DNA of 64,000 bases from Streptomyces sp. MNU76 (GCF_020982545.1 NZ_JAJKLK010000026.1:62001-126000); one strand, 5' to 3'; counted from the stretch's first letter, positions 8,676 to 17,618 are shown. The notes: generated by a model not told the origin, from the sequence alone. Program-made: numbers and translations.

Positions 8676-9635
8676 ATGCCTGTGCGTGCTGACGACCTGC
8701 CCAAGACTGCTGCGCCCGTCAATCCGTCGCCGGGCCAGGTGATCATCGGACGCTTCGACCAGCGGCCGCCCTACGCCATGCACCGGGCGCGCGGCGCGGA
8801 CAGCTGGCTGTTCACCTGGACCACGGGCGGCGGAGGACTGCTGCGGCAGGGCGGCACGCGGGTCCCGGCCGGCCCGGGCGACCTCGTGGTCCTCGGCCCG
8901 GGGATGCCGCAGCACTACACGGTCCGGCCCGGTGCCGGGCACTGGGCGTTCTGGTGGGTGCACTGCCAGGCGCGCCCGTCCTGGACCGCCTGGCTGCGCC
9001 CGTACGAGACCGCCGACCGTGTGTACGCCGTGCCCTCGGCCCCCGACGGCATCCGCGAACGGGTCGACGCGGCCTTTTGCCGCATGCTCGCGGACGCCCG
9101 CTGGACCGGCGAGGGCTCCCCGCCCGCCCCGCGCACCGACGCCGAGCCGTCGCGGGGAGGCGGCACCTTGTCGACGCCCGGGGCCCTCGCACCCCGTGAC
9201 GAGGTCGCCGTCGCGCACGGCACGGCGGCCCGTGAACTCGCCCTGTGCTCACTGGAGGAGGTGGTGCTGCTCACCGCCGCCAGGGCCGAGCCGCGCCGGT
9301 CGGGGGTGGATCCGAGGATCAGGCGGGCGCAGGACCTGATCGCCGCCGACCCCGGCGCCCCGCACACCGTCCGCTCCCTCGCCGAGCGGGTCTCCCTCTC
9401 CCCGTCCCGCTTCGCGCACCTGTTCACCGAGCAGCTCGGCCACTCCCCGATGCGGGCCCTCAGCCGGGCCCGCCTGCTGCACGCCGCCCGTCTCCTGGAG
9501 GCCACCGAGCTCCCCGTGGAACGGGTCGCAGCCGCCTCCGGGTTCGGCAGCCCGTTCCACTTCAGCCGGGTGTTCCGCCAGCGCTACGGGGTGCCGCCGG
9601 GGGAGTACCGGCAGGGGCTCCGGGACCGCGACTGA
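8676..9635 (+). CDS. AraC-family transcriptional regulator
   Basis: A 319-residue regulator with an N-terminal cupin-like sensor (residues about 20-110, including PAGPGDLVVLGPGMPQHYTV). The C-terminal double helix-turn-helix spans about residues 215-312: HTVRSLAERVSLSPSRFAHL, FTEQLGHSPMRALSRARLLH and VAAASGFGSPFHFSRVFRQR with YGVPPGEYR, the classic AraC signature. A Ser/Pro/Arg-rich linker of about 45 residues separates the two. It is divergent from the PhyH oxygenase, the usual place for a dedicated regulator, so control of that gene by an unknown small ligand is inferred. Confidence 0.92.
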   Translation: MPVRADDLPKTAAPVNPSPGQVIIGRFDQRPPYAMHRARGADSWLFTWTTGGGGLLRQGGTRVPAGPGDLVVLGPGMPQHYTVRPGAGHWAFWWVHCQARPSWTAWLRPYETADRVYAVPSAPDGIRERVDAAFCRMLADARWTGEGSPPAPRTDAEPSRGGGTLSTPGALAPRDEVAVAHGTAARELALCSLEEVVLLTAARAEPRRSGVDPRIRRAQDLIAADPGAPHTVRSLAERVSLSPSRFAHLFTEQLGHSPMRALSRARLLHAARLLEATELPVERVAAASGFGSPFHFSRVFRQRYGVPPGEYRQGLRDRD

Positions 9636-9666
9636 ACGGTCCCGCCCCGGCCGTCACACCGGTCGC

Positions 9667-9681
9667 GCCGCCGACGGCGGC
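9667..9681. terminator. GCCGCC/GGCGGC hairpin between convergent genes
   Basis: A perfect 6-bp stem with a 3-base loop sits between the AraC gene (ends 9635) and the transporter on the other strand (ends 9698). Position and symmetry suggest a weak bidirectional terminator; there is no T tract. Confidence 0.4.
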
Positions 9682-9697
9682 TGGACGGTGGGCCGCC

Positions 9698-10957
9698 TCA
9701 GCCGCCGAAGGCCAGCAGTGACAGCCACAGCGCCACCACCGACGACACCAGGGCCGCCGGGACGGTGAGGAGGCCGAGGCGGGTGAACTCGCCGAGGTCC
9801 ACGCCGTGGTCGTGCTGGTGGGCGATGCGCCGCCACAGCAGGGTGGCCAGGGAACCGGCGTACGTCAGGTTCGGGCCGATGTTGACCCCCAGCAGCACGG
9901 CGAGGACGGCGCCCGTGCCCAGCGGGGCGGCCAGCGGGACCAGCGCCAGGACCGCGGGCAGGTTGTTGATGACGTTGGAGAGGACGGCGGCCAGGGCGGC
10001 GACGCCGAGCAGGGCGAGCAGACCGGTGTCGGACGGCATCACCCGGCCCAGCGCGTCGGCGAGCCCGTTGTCGACCACCGCGCGCACCACGACCCCGAGC
10101 GCCAGCACGAAGGCGAGGAAGGGCAGGGACAGGGAGTGGAAGAGCGCGACCGGCGACGTGGTCCGGCGGACCAGCGCACGGACCGAGAGCACCAGGGCCC
10201 CGGCCAGCGCCGCCCACACCGGCTCGATCCCGAGCACGGACGTCAACACGAACCCGGCGAGCGTGCACACGACCGTGACCAGCGCGAACATCGGCAGCTC
10301 GGGCGCCTCGACGGCCTCCTCGGGCGCGGGTGCCGCCGCGTCCAGATCGGCCGCGAAGAACCGCCGGAACACCAGGTACTCGGCGGCCACGGCCACCGCC
10401 CACGGCGCCGCCATCAGCAGCGCGAACCGGGTGAAGGTCAGCCCGCTGGCGGTGAACGCCAGCAGGTTGGTGAGGTTGGACACGGGCAGCAGCAGCGAGG
10501 CCGTGTTCGACAGGTGCGCGGTGGCGTACAGATGAGGTTTGGGGCGGGCGCCCAGCCGGGCCACGGTCGCGAACACCACCGGGGTCAGCAGCACGACCGT
10601 CGCGTCCAGGCTGAGCACCGCCGTGATGCCGGAGGCCAGCGCGAACGTCGACCCCAGCAGCCGACGGGGCCGGCCCGCCGACGCGCGCGCCATCCACGCC
10701 CCGCAGGCCTGGAAGAGCCCCTCGTCGTCGCAGAGCTTGGCCAGCACGAGCACGGCGGCCAGGAACCCGAGCACCGGGCCCAGCAGCTCGGCCTCGGCGC
10801 GGGCGTGGTCCAGGGAGACGGCACCGGCGGCCACGGCGATCCCGGCGGCCGGTACGGCGACCACCGCCTCCGGCAGCCCGAAGGGGCGGGCGACCGCGCA
10901 GCCGAGGACGACGACGAGCAGGAGTACGGACAGGACCTCGGCGAGGGCGGTGTTCAC
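9698..10957 (-). CDS. ArsB/NhaD-superfamily membrane transporter (SLC13-like)
   Basis: Integral membrane protein of 419 residues with roughly eleven hydrophobic segments. The ion-transporter superfamily is indicated by LSLDATVVLLTPVVFATVAR, NTASLLLPVSNLTNLLAFTA, LSNVINNLPAVLALVPLAAP and NIGPNLTYAGSLATLLW. The SNLTN and NIGPN turns are typical of ArsB-like carriers. GTG 10957 (VNTALAEVLS) is preferred because the protein then begins just before the first membrane helix; the frame is open to 11056. Substrate could be arsenite, another anion or Na+/H+; no ars genes lie nearby, so arsenite export is not claimed. Confidence 0.85.
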   Translation of the reverse strand: MNTALAEVLSVLLLVVVLGCAVARPFGLPEAVVAVPAAGIAVAAGAVSLDHARAEAELLGPVLGFLAAVLVLAKLCDDEGLFQACGAWMARASAGRPRRLLGSTFALASGITAVLSLDATVVLLTPVVFATVARLGARPKPHLYATAHLSNTASLLLPVSNLTNLLAFTASGLTFTRFALLMAAPWAVAVAAEYLVFRRFFAADLDAAAPAPEEAVEAPELPMFALVTVVCTLAGFVLTSVLGIEPVWAALAGALVLSVRALVRRTTSPVALFHSLSLPFLAFVLALGVVVRAVVDNGLADALGRVMPSDTGLLALLGVAALAAVLSNVINNLPAVLALVPLAAPLGTGAVLAVLLGVNIGPNLTYAGSLATLLWRRIAHQHDHGVDLGEFTRLGLLTVPAALVSSVVALWLSLLAFGG

Positions 10958-11115
10958 GGCAGGGCTTTCGGGGCGTTCTTCGGCGGGGGGGGGGAGAGAG
11001 AGCCAGGGCGCTCGACGGCGCGGAGACTGGTGCACCCTACAGCTGCCCGGCGACACTCGACGAACACACGTGTGACCGTGAGGTGAGATCCGGGCTCACC
11101 TCGCCGAGGCCGTGC

Positions 11116-13545
11116 TCACTCCTCCGACAGGGCCAGGTCCGCCCAGATCGTCTTGCCGTCCTCGGTGTGCCGGCTGCCCCAGCGCTGCGTCAGCTGGGCC
11201 ACCAGCAGCAGACCGCGTCCCCCCTCGTCGAAGGTCTTGGCCCGGCGCAGATGCGGGGCGGTGCCACTGCCGTCCGACACCTCGCAGATGAGGGTGGTGT
11301 CGTCGTGGATCAGGCGCAGCTGGATGGGCGGGGCGCCGTGCCGGATGGCGTTGGTCACCAGCTCGCTCACCACCAGCTCCGCCGTGAACGCCGACTCGCT
11401 GATGCCCCACAGCGCCATCTGCGTCAGCACGTACTGACGGGTCCGGGCGACGAACGCGGGGTCGGCGGGTATCGACCAGGTCGCCACCCGCTCCGCCCGG
11501 AGCCCCCTGGTGCGGGCCAGCAGCAGCGCCACGTCGTCGGGGGCGCCGTTCGCGGGGAGCAGGGACTGCACGACGTCCTGGCAGATGTCGTCCAGCGAGC
11601 CCTTGCGGCCGGACAACGCCTCCGCCAGCAGCTCCTGACCGGCGTCGATGTCCCGGTCCCGGGTCTCGATCAGGCCGTCGGTGTAGAGGGCGATGACCGT
11701 GCCCTCGGGCAGTTCGAGTTCGGCGGACTCGAAGGGCAGTCCGCCGAGGCCCAGGGGCTGTCCCGACGGCACTTCGACCTCCATGGGCCGTCCGTCCGGG
11801 TCCAGCACCACCGGCGGCGGGTGCCCGGCACGGGCGAAGGTGCAGCGCCGGGTCACCGGGTCGTAGACGGCGTACAGACAGGTGGCGCCCACCTCACCGG
11901 TGACTCCCTCGCTGCCGGCCTCGGCGGACAGTCTTACGACGAGGTCGTCGAGGTGGGTGAGCAGCTCGTCGGGGGCGAGGTCGACATCGGCCAGGGTGCG
12001 TACGGCGGTCCGCAGGCGGCCCATGGTGGCGGAGGCCTGGACGCCGTGGCCGACGACGTCGCCGACGACCATGGCCACCCGCATCCCGGACAGCGGGATG
12101 ACGTCGAACCAGTCTCCGCCGACCCCGGCCTGCGCCGCCGGGAGGTAGCGGGAGGCGGCCTCCAGGGCGGGCATGCGCGGGAGGGTCTGGGGGAGGAGGC
12201 TGCGCTGGAGGGCGAGGGCGGTCTCGCGTTCGCGGGAGTACCGGCGGGCGTTGTCGATGCAGACGGCGGCGCGGGCCGTCACCTCCTCCGCCAGCAGCTC
12301 GTCGTCGGGGGTGAACGGGTCGAGCCGCTTGAAGCGGGTCAGGACGGCCACGCCGAGGGTGGTGCCGCGGGCCCGGATCGGCACCGACATCGTGGTGTGG
12401 ACGCCCAGCTCCTTGACCCGCTGGCTGCGCACCGGGTCCCAGGCGAGCCAGTCCGAGAGGGTGTTGGCGGGGTCCGTCGCCACGATGGTGTGCCCGACGG
12501 ACAGGGACGCCGCCTGCGGGGAGGTGGCCGGGTACACATCGGTGTGGCCCACCTCGACCACCGCCTCGGGGCAGCCGGGGGTCACCGACTGGTGGGCGGC
12601 GCGGCGCAGCGTGAAGGGCGCGGACAGCGGGCCCTCGTGGGGTTCGTCGCCGTGGTCGAGGGACTGCATGAGGTCGACGCTGACGAAGTCGGCGAGGACG
12701 GGGACGCACACGTCGGCCAGCTCCTGGGCGGTCCGCCGCACGTCGAGGGTGGTGCCGATGCGGATGCTCGCCTCGTTGACCAGCTGCAGCCGCTGCCGCG
12801 CCAGGTACTGCTCGGTGATGTCGTGCCCGGTGACACAGACCCCGATCGGCACCCCCGACTCGTCGGCCAGCGGGGCGATCGCCGCCGACCAGGCGTGGGC
12901 CCGGTCCTCGTCGGCCGCCCGGAGGAAGGTCTGCACGTCCTTGCGGCGGCCCAGGGCCAGCACCTCGCGCAGGTGCTGCTCCAGCTTCTCGCCCTGGCGG
13001 CCGCCGAGGATCTCGGACATGTGCAGACCCCGGAGGTTGTCCTCGGGCATCCCCACGGCGTCCGCCATCACCTCGTTGATGCCGCGCAGTCGGAGGCGGT
13101 CGTCGAAGACGGCCATGGCGCACGGCGACTGGAACATGACGGCCGCCGCGAGTGGATCGTCCCGCACGAGCGGACCGGGATCGTCCAGCGGACAGAGAAC
13201 CAGCCAGCTGCCGTTGGCGTCGGCACTCCGCAGGCCCCGGTGGTGGGCGAGCAGCCACGCCGTCACCGTGCGCCCGTCGCGGTGACGCAGCGCGAGCGTG
13301 CCGTTCCAGCTGCGGCTGCCCGGCGGGGGCGGCATGAAGGAGCCCCCGGGGGCCAGCAGCTCTTCTGCGGGACGGCCCACGATCTCCGTCGCGTGCCAGC
13401 CCAGCAGACGCCTGGCGCCTTCGTTCCACTCGACGATCGTGCCGTCGCCGTCCATGGCCGCCCGCGCGGTGGCGGCACCGTCCAGGGCATACGCAGGGGT
13501 GTCACCGTGCGTAACCTTGCGGCTCCTCATCGTCGCGTGTTCCAT
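11116..13545 (-). CDS. PAS-PAS-GAF-SpoIIE phosphatase with C-terminal HATPase domain
   Basis: A signalling protein of 809 residues: PAS (about 25-115), second PAS (about 125-240), GAF (about 265-430), SpoIIE/PP2C phosphatase (about 440-660) and a histidine-kinase-like ATPase domain (about 670-805). Phosphatase motifs are GGDWFDVIPL, VVGDVVGHG and VIALYTDGLIE with APDDVALLLAR. The ATPase part shows AELVVSELVTNAIRHG and GGRGLLLVAQL, as in RsbW-type anti-sigma kinases. Such proteins phosphorylate and dephosphorylate STAS-domain anti-anti-sigma factors; one such factor lies at 22500-22949, but partnership is not shown. The gene is unusually complete, carrying both opposing activities in one chain. 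Confidence 0.93.
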   Translation of the reverse strand: MEHATMRSRKVTHGDTPAYALDGAATARAAMDGDGTIVEWNEGARRLLGWHATEIVGRPAEELLAPGGSFMPPPPGSRSWNGTLALRHRDGRTVTAWLLAHHRGLRSADANGSWLVLCPLDDPGPLVRDDPLAAAVMFQSPCAMAVFDDRLRLRGINEVMADAVGMPEDNLRGLHMSEILGGRQGEKLEQHLREVLALGRRKDVQTFLRAADEDRAHAWSAAIAPLADESGVPIGVCVTGHDITEQYLARQRLQLVNEASIRIGTTLDVRRTAQELADVCVPVLADFVSVDLMQSLDHGDEPHEGPLSAPFTLRRAAHQSVTPGCPEAVVEVGHTDVYPATSPQAASLSVGHTIVATDPANTLSDWLAWDPVRSQRVKELGVHTTMSVPIRARGTTLGVAVLTRFKRLDPFTPDDELLAEEVTARAAVCIDNARRYSRERETALALQRSLLPQTLPRMPALEAASRYLPAAQAGVGGDWFDVIPLSGMRVAMVVGDVVGHGVQASATMGRLRTAVRTLADVDLAPDELLTHLDDLVVRLSAEAGSEGVTGEVGATCLYAVYDPVTRRCTFARAGHPPPVVLDPDGRPMEVEVPSGQPLGLGGLPFESAELELPEGTVIALYTDGLIETRDRDIDAGQELLAEALSGRKGSLDDICQDVVQSLLPANGAPDDVALLLARTRGLRAERVATWSIPADPAFVARTRQYVLTQMALWGISESAFTAELVVSELVTNAIRHGAPPIQLRLIHDDTTLICEVSDGSGTAPHLRRAKTFDEGGRGLLLVAQLTQRWGSRHTEDGKTIWADLALSEE

Positions 13546-13977
13546 TCCGCCGGACCGAACGGGCTTACGGGCGAATTCCAGCCTATGCGCTCCGCCGGGA
13601 AAGCGGACGGGAAACCGTACCTCCGCGCGATTTGCTGAACCCGTGTTCGCTCAGTGGCGCGAGGGGCTCTGGACGTCCCTGGGGGCGGGCCGTCCAGATT
13701 TTGTTCGGTCACGATTTGCTCGGTCGCGATCGCCCGTGATGGCTTGTGGGGCCTTGCGCTCCACCGGCTCCCCCGGAACGTTCCCGCGCACGGGAAGGTG
13801 ACGTGCGGGCCACCCCGTGGCGCGGCAGGTCGACGATCCCGGCTGCCGCGTTCGAGCCCGACCGCCCGGCCGCTGTCATCCACCCGCACGCCGACGCCGG
13901 TTGCTCCGGCCGCCCCGGCACCCTGCCCGCCGCCGTGCCGGACGGCGCTCCCGCCGCCGGCTGGTCCGCCGCGTTCC

Positions 13978-14131
13978 GTCGACGTCGGGCCCGCCCTGCC
14001 CGCCGGCGTCGGGGTCGAGGTGTGGGACGGCGGGCGGTACGTCCCGTGGAGGGTCACGATCGCCGCGGGTCGCCGTCTCCGACGCCCCACGGCGATCACG
14101 TTCACCCCGGTGCGCGGCCCCCACGTGCGGA
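13978..14131 (+). pseudogene. Possible remnant of a discoidin-like (sugar-binding) domain in a gene-poor gap
   Basis: The 755 bases between the SpoIIE gene and the GH9 gene hold no credible intact gene. One plus-strand frame reads GVGVEVWDGGRYVPWRVTIA followed by PTAITFTPVRGPHVR. This resembles the end of F5/8-type or beta-galactosidase-associated domains in secreted glycoside hydrolases (VEVWDG...ITFxPVRxxxVRL). Flanking frames lose similarity, so at best it is a decayed fragment. The resemblance is from memory and could be chance. Confidence 0.25.
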
Positions 14132-14220
14132 GCCGCCGCTTCGGTCCGGACGGAAAACCAGTCCTGTCCGGACCGTTGACGGGCTGTCATGTCTCTAACA
14201 GCATGGCCGATGTCCGCATC

Positions 14221-14234
14221 TGGGAGCGCTCCCA
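14221..14234. promoter_or_regulatory. CebR-type operator TGGGAGCGCTCCCA
   Basis: Perfect 14-base palindrome identical to the well-known Streptomyces CebR consensus, 66 bases before the GH9 start. CebR is a LacI-family repressor released by cellobiose/cello-oligosaccharides, so this site predicts repression of the cellulase until cellulose breakdown products appear. The cebR gene itself is not in the window. Confidence 0.92.
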
Positions 14235-14300
14235 CGCTCTTACCCGTGCCCGTGCCATCCCTCACCGACTGCGCCCCCACCTCCCCCGAGGAGCCCAGAC

Positions 14301-16544
14301 GTGAAACGACGCAGAACCACCCTGCTCGCCCTGACGACCCTCCTCGCGGCGGCGCTCACCGCGCTGCCCGGCGGCCCCGCCCAGGCCGACGAGGTCGAAC
14401 AGGTCAAGAACGGCACCTTCGACACCACCACCGCCCCCTGGTGGACGACCGCCAACGTCACCGCCGGCCTCACCGACGGCCGCCTCTGCGCCGAGATCCC
14501 CGGCGGCACCACCAACCGCTGGGACGCCGCCGTCGGCCAGAACGACATCACCCTGGTCAAGGGCGAGTCGTACCGCTTCAGCTTCTCCGCCTCCGGCACG
14601 CCCCAGGGCAACGTCCTGCGGGCCATCGTCGGCCTGTCGGCGGCCCCCTACGACACCTACTTCGAGGTCAGCCCGCAGCTGAACGTCTCGGGCGACCGCT
14701 ACTCGTACACCTTCACCTCGCCCGTCGACACCACACAGGGCCAGGTGGGCTTCCAGGTCGGCGGCAACGCGGACCCGTTCACCTTCTGCATGGACGACGT
14801 GTCGCTGCTCGGCGGGGTGCCGCCGGAGGTGTACGAGCCCGACACCGGGCCCCGGGTGCGGGTCAACCAGGTCGCCTATCTGCCCGCCGGACCGAAGAAC
14901 GCCACCCTGGTGACCGACGCCGCCGCGAAGCTGCCCTGGCAGCTGAAGAACGCCTCGGGCGCCGTGGTCGCCCACGGGCAGAGCACCCCGCGCGGCCTCG
15001 ACGCCTCCTCCGGGCAGCGCGTCCACTCGATCGACTTCGGCGCGTACCGCAAGCGCGGCACCGGCTTCACCCTGGTCGTCGACGGCGAGACCAGCCGCCC
15101 GTTCGACATCGACCCGGCCGCCTACGAACGCCTGCGCCTGGACTCGTTGAAGTACTACTACACCCAGCGCAGCGGCACCCCGATCCGCGACGACCTGCGC
15201 CCCGGCTACGGCCGCGCCGCCGGCCACGTCGACGTGGCGCCCAACCAGGGCGACGGCGACGTGCCCTGCCAGCCGGGTGTCTGCGACTACCGGCTCGACG
15301 TCACCGGCGGCTGGTACGACGCCGGCGACCACGGCAAGTACGTCGTCAATGGCGGCATCTCCACCTGGGAGGTGCTGAGCACCTACGAACGCGCGCTGCA
15401 CGCCCGTACGGGTAAGGCCGGCAAGCTCGGCGACGGCTCGCTGGACATCCCGGAGAGCGGCAACAAGGTGCCCGACCTGCTGGACGAGGTCCGCTGGGAG
15501 CTGGACTTCCTGCTCAAGATGCAGGTGCCGAAGGGCAAGCCCCTCGCGGGCATGGCCCACCACAAGATCCACGACGAGCAGTGGACCGGTCTGCCGCTGA
15601 TGCCCGCCGACGACCCGCAGAAGCGCGAACTGCATCCGCCGAGCACCGCCGCGACCCTGAACCTGGCGGCCACCGCCGCACAGGCGGCCCGCCTGTACCG
15701 CCCCTACGACCCCGCGTTCGCGGCCAGGGCGCTGAGGGCGGCCCGCACGGCGTGGACGGCGGCCCTGGAGCACCCGGCCGTGTACGCCTCCGAGAGCGAC
15801 GGCATCGGCGGGGGCACCTACGCCGACAACAACGTCACCGACGAGTTCTACTGGGCGGCCGCCCAGTTGTACCTCACCACCGGTGAGAAGGCGTTCCGGG
15901 ACCACGTCCTCGCCTCACCCGTGCACACCGCCGACATCTTCGGACCCATCGGCTTCGACTGGGCCCGCACGGCCGCCGCGGGCCGCCTCGACCTCGCGAC
16001 CGTGCCGAACAGGCTGCCGGGCCGTGACAAGGTCCGCCAGTCCGTTCTCAAGGCCGCCGACCGCTACCTGGCCACGCTGAAGGCCCACCCGTACGGCATG
16101 CCGTACGCGCCGGAGAACAACCTCTACGACTGGGGCTCCAACCACCAGATCCTCAACAACGCGGTCGTCGTCGCCACGGCCTACGACATCAGCGGTGCGT
16201 CCAAGTACCGTGAGGGCGCGCTCCAGAGCATGGACTACCTCTTCGGCCGCAACGCCCTCAACATCTCCTACATCACCGGTTACGGCGAGGTCGACGCCCG
16301 CAACCAGCACAGCCGCTGGTACGCCCACCAGCTCGATCCGGACCAGCCCAATCCGCCGGCCGGCACCCTCGCGGGCGGCCCGAACTCGGGCATCCAGGAC
16401 CCCTTCGCGCAGAGCAAACTCCAGGGTTGCGTCGGCCAGTTCTGCTACATCGACGACATCCAGTCCTGGTCCACCAACGAACACACGATCAACTGGAACG
16501 CTGCGCTGGCCCGTATGGCGTCGTTCGTCGCGGACCAGGTCTGA
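14301..16544 (+). CDS. Secreted GH9 endoglucanase with N-terminal CBM4/9-type domain
   Basis: Extracellular cellulase of 747 residues. The GTG at 14301 has GAGGAG 7 bases upstream. A signal peptide (MKRRRTTLLALTTLLAAALT, cleaved near AQA-DEV) precedes a carbohydrate-binding module of about 140 residues (VKNGTFDTTTAPWWTTANVT). An Ig-like N-terminal cellulase domain (RVRVNQVAYLPAGPKNATLV) follows, then the (alpha/alpha)6 GH9 barrel. The catalytic aspartate motif GGWYDAGDHGKYV lies near residue 340. The second motif is HSRWYAHQLD, and the acid glutamate is in STNEHTINWNAALA near residue 725. The domain order matches CelD/E1-type GH9 enzymes. Expression is predicted to be CebR-controlled through 14221-14234. 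Confidence 0.95.
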   Translation: MKRRRTTLLALTTLLAAALTALPGGPAQADEVEQVKNGTFDTTTAPWWTTANVTAGLTDGRLCAEIPGGTTNRWDAAVGQNDITLVKGESYRFSFSASGTPQGNVLRAIVGLSAAPYDTYFEVSPQLNVSGDRYSYTFTSPVDTTQGQVGFQVGGNADPFTFCMDDVSLLGGVPPEVYEPDTGPRVRVNQVAYLPAGPKNATLVTDAAAKLPWQLKNASGAVVAHGQSTPRGLDASSGQRVHSIDFGAYRKRGTGFTLVVDGETSRPFDIDPAAYERLRLDSLKYYYTQRSGTPIRDDLRPGYGRAAGHVDVAPNQGDGDVPCQPGVCDYRLDVTGGWYDAGDHGKYVVNGGISTWEVLSTYERALHARTGKAGKLGDGSLDIPESGNKVPDLLDEVRWELDFLLKMQVPKGKPLAGMAHHKIHDEQWTGLPLMPADDPQKRELHPPSTAATLNLAATAAQAARLYRPYDPAFAARALRAARTAWTAALEHPAVYASESDGIGGGTYADNNVTDEFYWAAAQLYLTTGEKAFRDHVLASPVHTADIFGPIGFDWARTAAAGRLDLATVPNRLPGRDKVRQSVLKAADRYLATLKAHPYGMPYAPENNLYDWGSNHQILNNAVVVATAYDISGASKYREGALQSMDYLFGRNALNISYITGYGEVDARNQHSRWYAHQLDPDQPNPPAGTLAGGPNSGIQDPFAQSKLQGCVGQFCYIDDIQSWSTNEHTINWNAALARMASFVADQV

Positions 16545-16562
16545 TCCCCTCGCACCACCCTT

Positions 16563-16625
16563 CGGTACCGCGCGGAAGCGCCCGTGAGCTGCGGTTATTT
16601 ACGGGTAAGTACCCGCGCGGTACCG
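16563..16625. promoter_or_regulatory. Nested dyads upstream of the toxin-antitoxin pair (probable operator)
   Basis: A perfect 12-base inverted repeat, CGGTACCGCGCG (16563-16574) and CGCGCGGTACCG (16614-16625), flanks 39 bases. These contain a smaller dyad GGGTAAGTACCC (16603-16614). It ends 7 bases before the antitoxin ATG. Antitoxins of this kind usually bind such dyads to repress their own operon; the outer arms could also terminate the GH9 transcript (ends 16544). Confidence 0.5.
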
Positions 16626-16632
16626 TGGGCGC

Positions 16633-16878
16633 ATGCCAGCTCTGAATGTGGAGTTCAGCGACCGCGAGCTAGAGGACCTGCGGCAGATGGCCAAGGAACG
16701 CGGTACGTCGATGAAGGCGCTCGTGCGCGAGGCGGCCGCGGCCGACATCGTGCGGCACCGGGCACTGAAGGAGGGCGCGGAGGCCTTCCGGGAGTTCTTC
16801 ACCGCGCACGCCGCCGAGTTCGCCGCCGCCTTCCCGGACGACGAACCCGCCGCCGGGGCGAAGGGACGGGCCGGCTGA
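16633..16878 (+). CDS. Ribbon-helix-helix-like antitoxin of a Fic-type toxin-antitoxin pair
   Basis: An 81-residue acidic protein. MPALNVEFSDRELEDLRQMA followed by KERGTSMKALVREAAAADIV has the strand-helix-helix spacing of small antitoxin/DNA-binding proteins, with an acidic, alanine-rich C-terminal half suited to cover a toxin. The toxin gene starts 4 bases after its stop. The palindromic sequence just upstream is a plausible autoregulatory site. Function is inferred from pairing and size. Confidence 0.75.
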   Translation: MPALNVEFSDRELEDLRQMAKERGTSMKALVREAAAADIVRHRALKEGAEAFREFFTAHAAEFAAAFPDDEPAAGAKGRAG

Positions 16879-16881
16879 CCG

Positions 16882-17259
16882 ATGGCCCCCGTCATCCACA
16901 TCGACGTGCCCTGGCTGCTCCAGCGACACGAAGAGGTCATGCCCGAGCAGCCCACCGTCAACGACTTCTCGGCGCTCGTCGCCGCCGTGGCCCGGCACCG
17001 CGTCGACCCGCCGCGCCTCGGTGTGGACTCCGACCCGGCCTGGCGGGCCGCCGCGCTGCTGCACACCCTCGCCGTGCTCAAGCCCCTGCCCGCCGCCAAC
17101 GCCCGTTTCGCCTGTGCGACGGCCTTGGCCTACATGTTCGTCAGCGGCGTCGGCATCGACCCGCCCTACGGGGCCCTGGTGGATCTCGCGCGTGACCTGA
17201 TCTCCGGGAAGACCGATGTCTACGGGGCGGCGGACCGGCTGCGGTCCTGGCAGATCTGA
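16882..17259 (+). CDS. Fic/Doc-like toxin component with altered catalytic motif
   Basis: A 125-residue protein of Doc/Fic-toxin length. The helical motif region reads HTLAVLKPLPAANARFACAT followed by ALAYMFVSGVGIDPPYG, aligning with the Fic loop HPFxxGN(G/K)R and the downstream helix. The family's catalytic histidine position is lysine (K67), and the glycine before asparagine is alanine (A72-N73-A74-R75). A normal AMP-transfer or phosphorylation reaction is therefore doubtful. It may be an inactive paralogue, a binding-only toxin, or a variant using different chemistry. It is encoded directly behind the antitoxin with a 3-base gap. Confidence 0.78.
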   Translation: MAPVIHIDVPWLLQRHEEVMPEQPTVNDFSALVAAVARHRVDPPRLGVDSDPAWRAAALLHTLAVLKPLPAANARFACATALAYMFVSGVGIDPPYGALVDLARDLISGKTDVYGAADRLRSWQI

Positions 17260-17579
17260 GCGGGCGAAGGCCTCGTCGAGCCGGTGCGGGAGGGATGCGC
17301 GCCGCTTTCCCCCCGGGGCCGCCGACCGAGGGCGGGAGGATCAAGGTCGGCGGCCGTTTCGCGCGGGAGAGCCGCCGTTCCGCGCGGGGCCTTCCGAGGT
17401 GGCCGGGTCAAGTGAACAACGAACCAGCGGCGCGCCGGGAGCGTGCGCGGATCACCGGGGTGTGCGTACGGTTCACACGGGGTGCTTGAATCCTTGAGTG
17501 AATTGGAAGCGGAAGGGTTCGTTCTGCGAAGCGGAAGCATCGGTACCGGTCATCTGACCTGCTTTTAGTGATGCGGATG

Positions 17580-17618
17580 TTGCACGAGTGCCTTGTTAGC
17601 CACGAGTAACTTGTGCAA
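17580..17618. promoter_or_regulatory. Imperfect inverted repeat TTGCACGAG...CTTGTGCAA in a 625-base gap
   Basis: Between the toxin (ends 17259) and the sigma-like/ricin gene (starts 17885) no gene is seen. The clearest signal is TTGCACGAG at 17580-17588 and CTTGTGCAA at 17610-17618, 8 of 9 bases paired, with CACGAGT also directly repeated at 17583 and 17601. A-T content here is higher than around it, as in promoter regions. It may be a regulator site for the downstream gene; no family is recognised. Confidence 0.35.

Noticed and set aside
9698..10957. Naming the transporter ArsB
   Set aside because: The superfamily fits, but there are no arsenic-resistance neighbours and the family transports several ions.
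13654..14304. Candidate intact gene before the GH9 cellulase
   Set aside because: Mostly Arg/Pro-rich translation, and it overlaps the CebR box and the GH9 start; only a short stretch resembles a domain.
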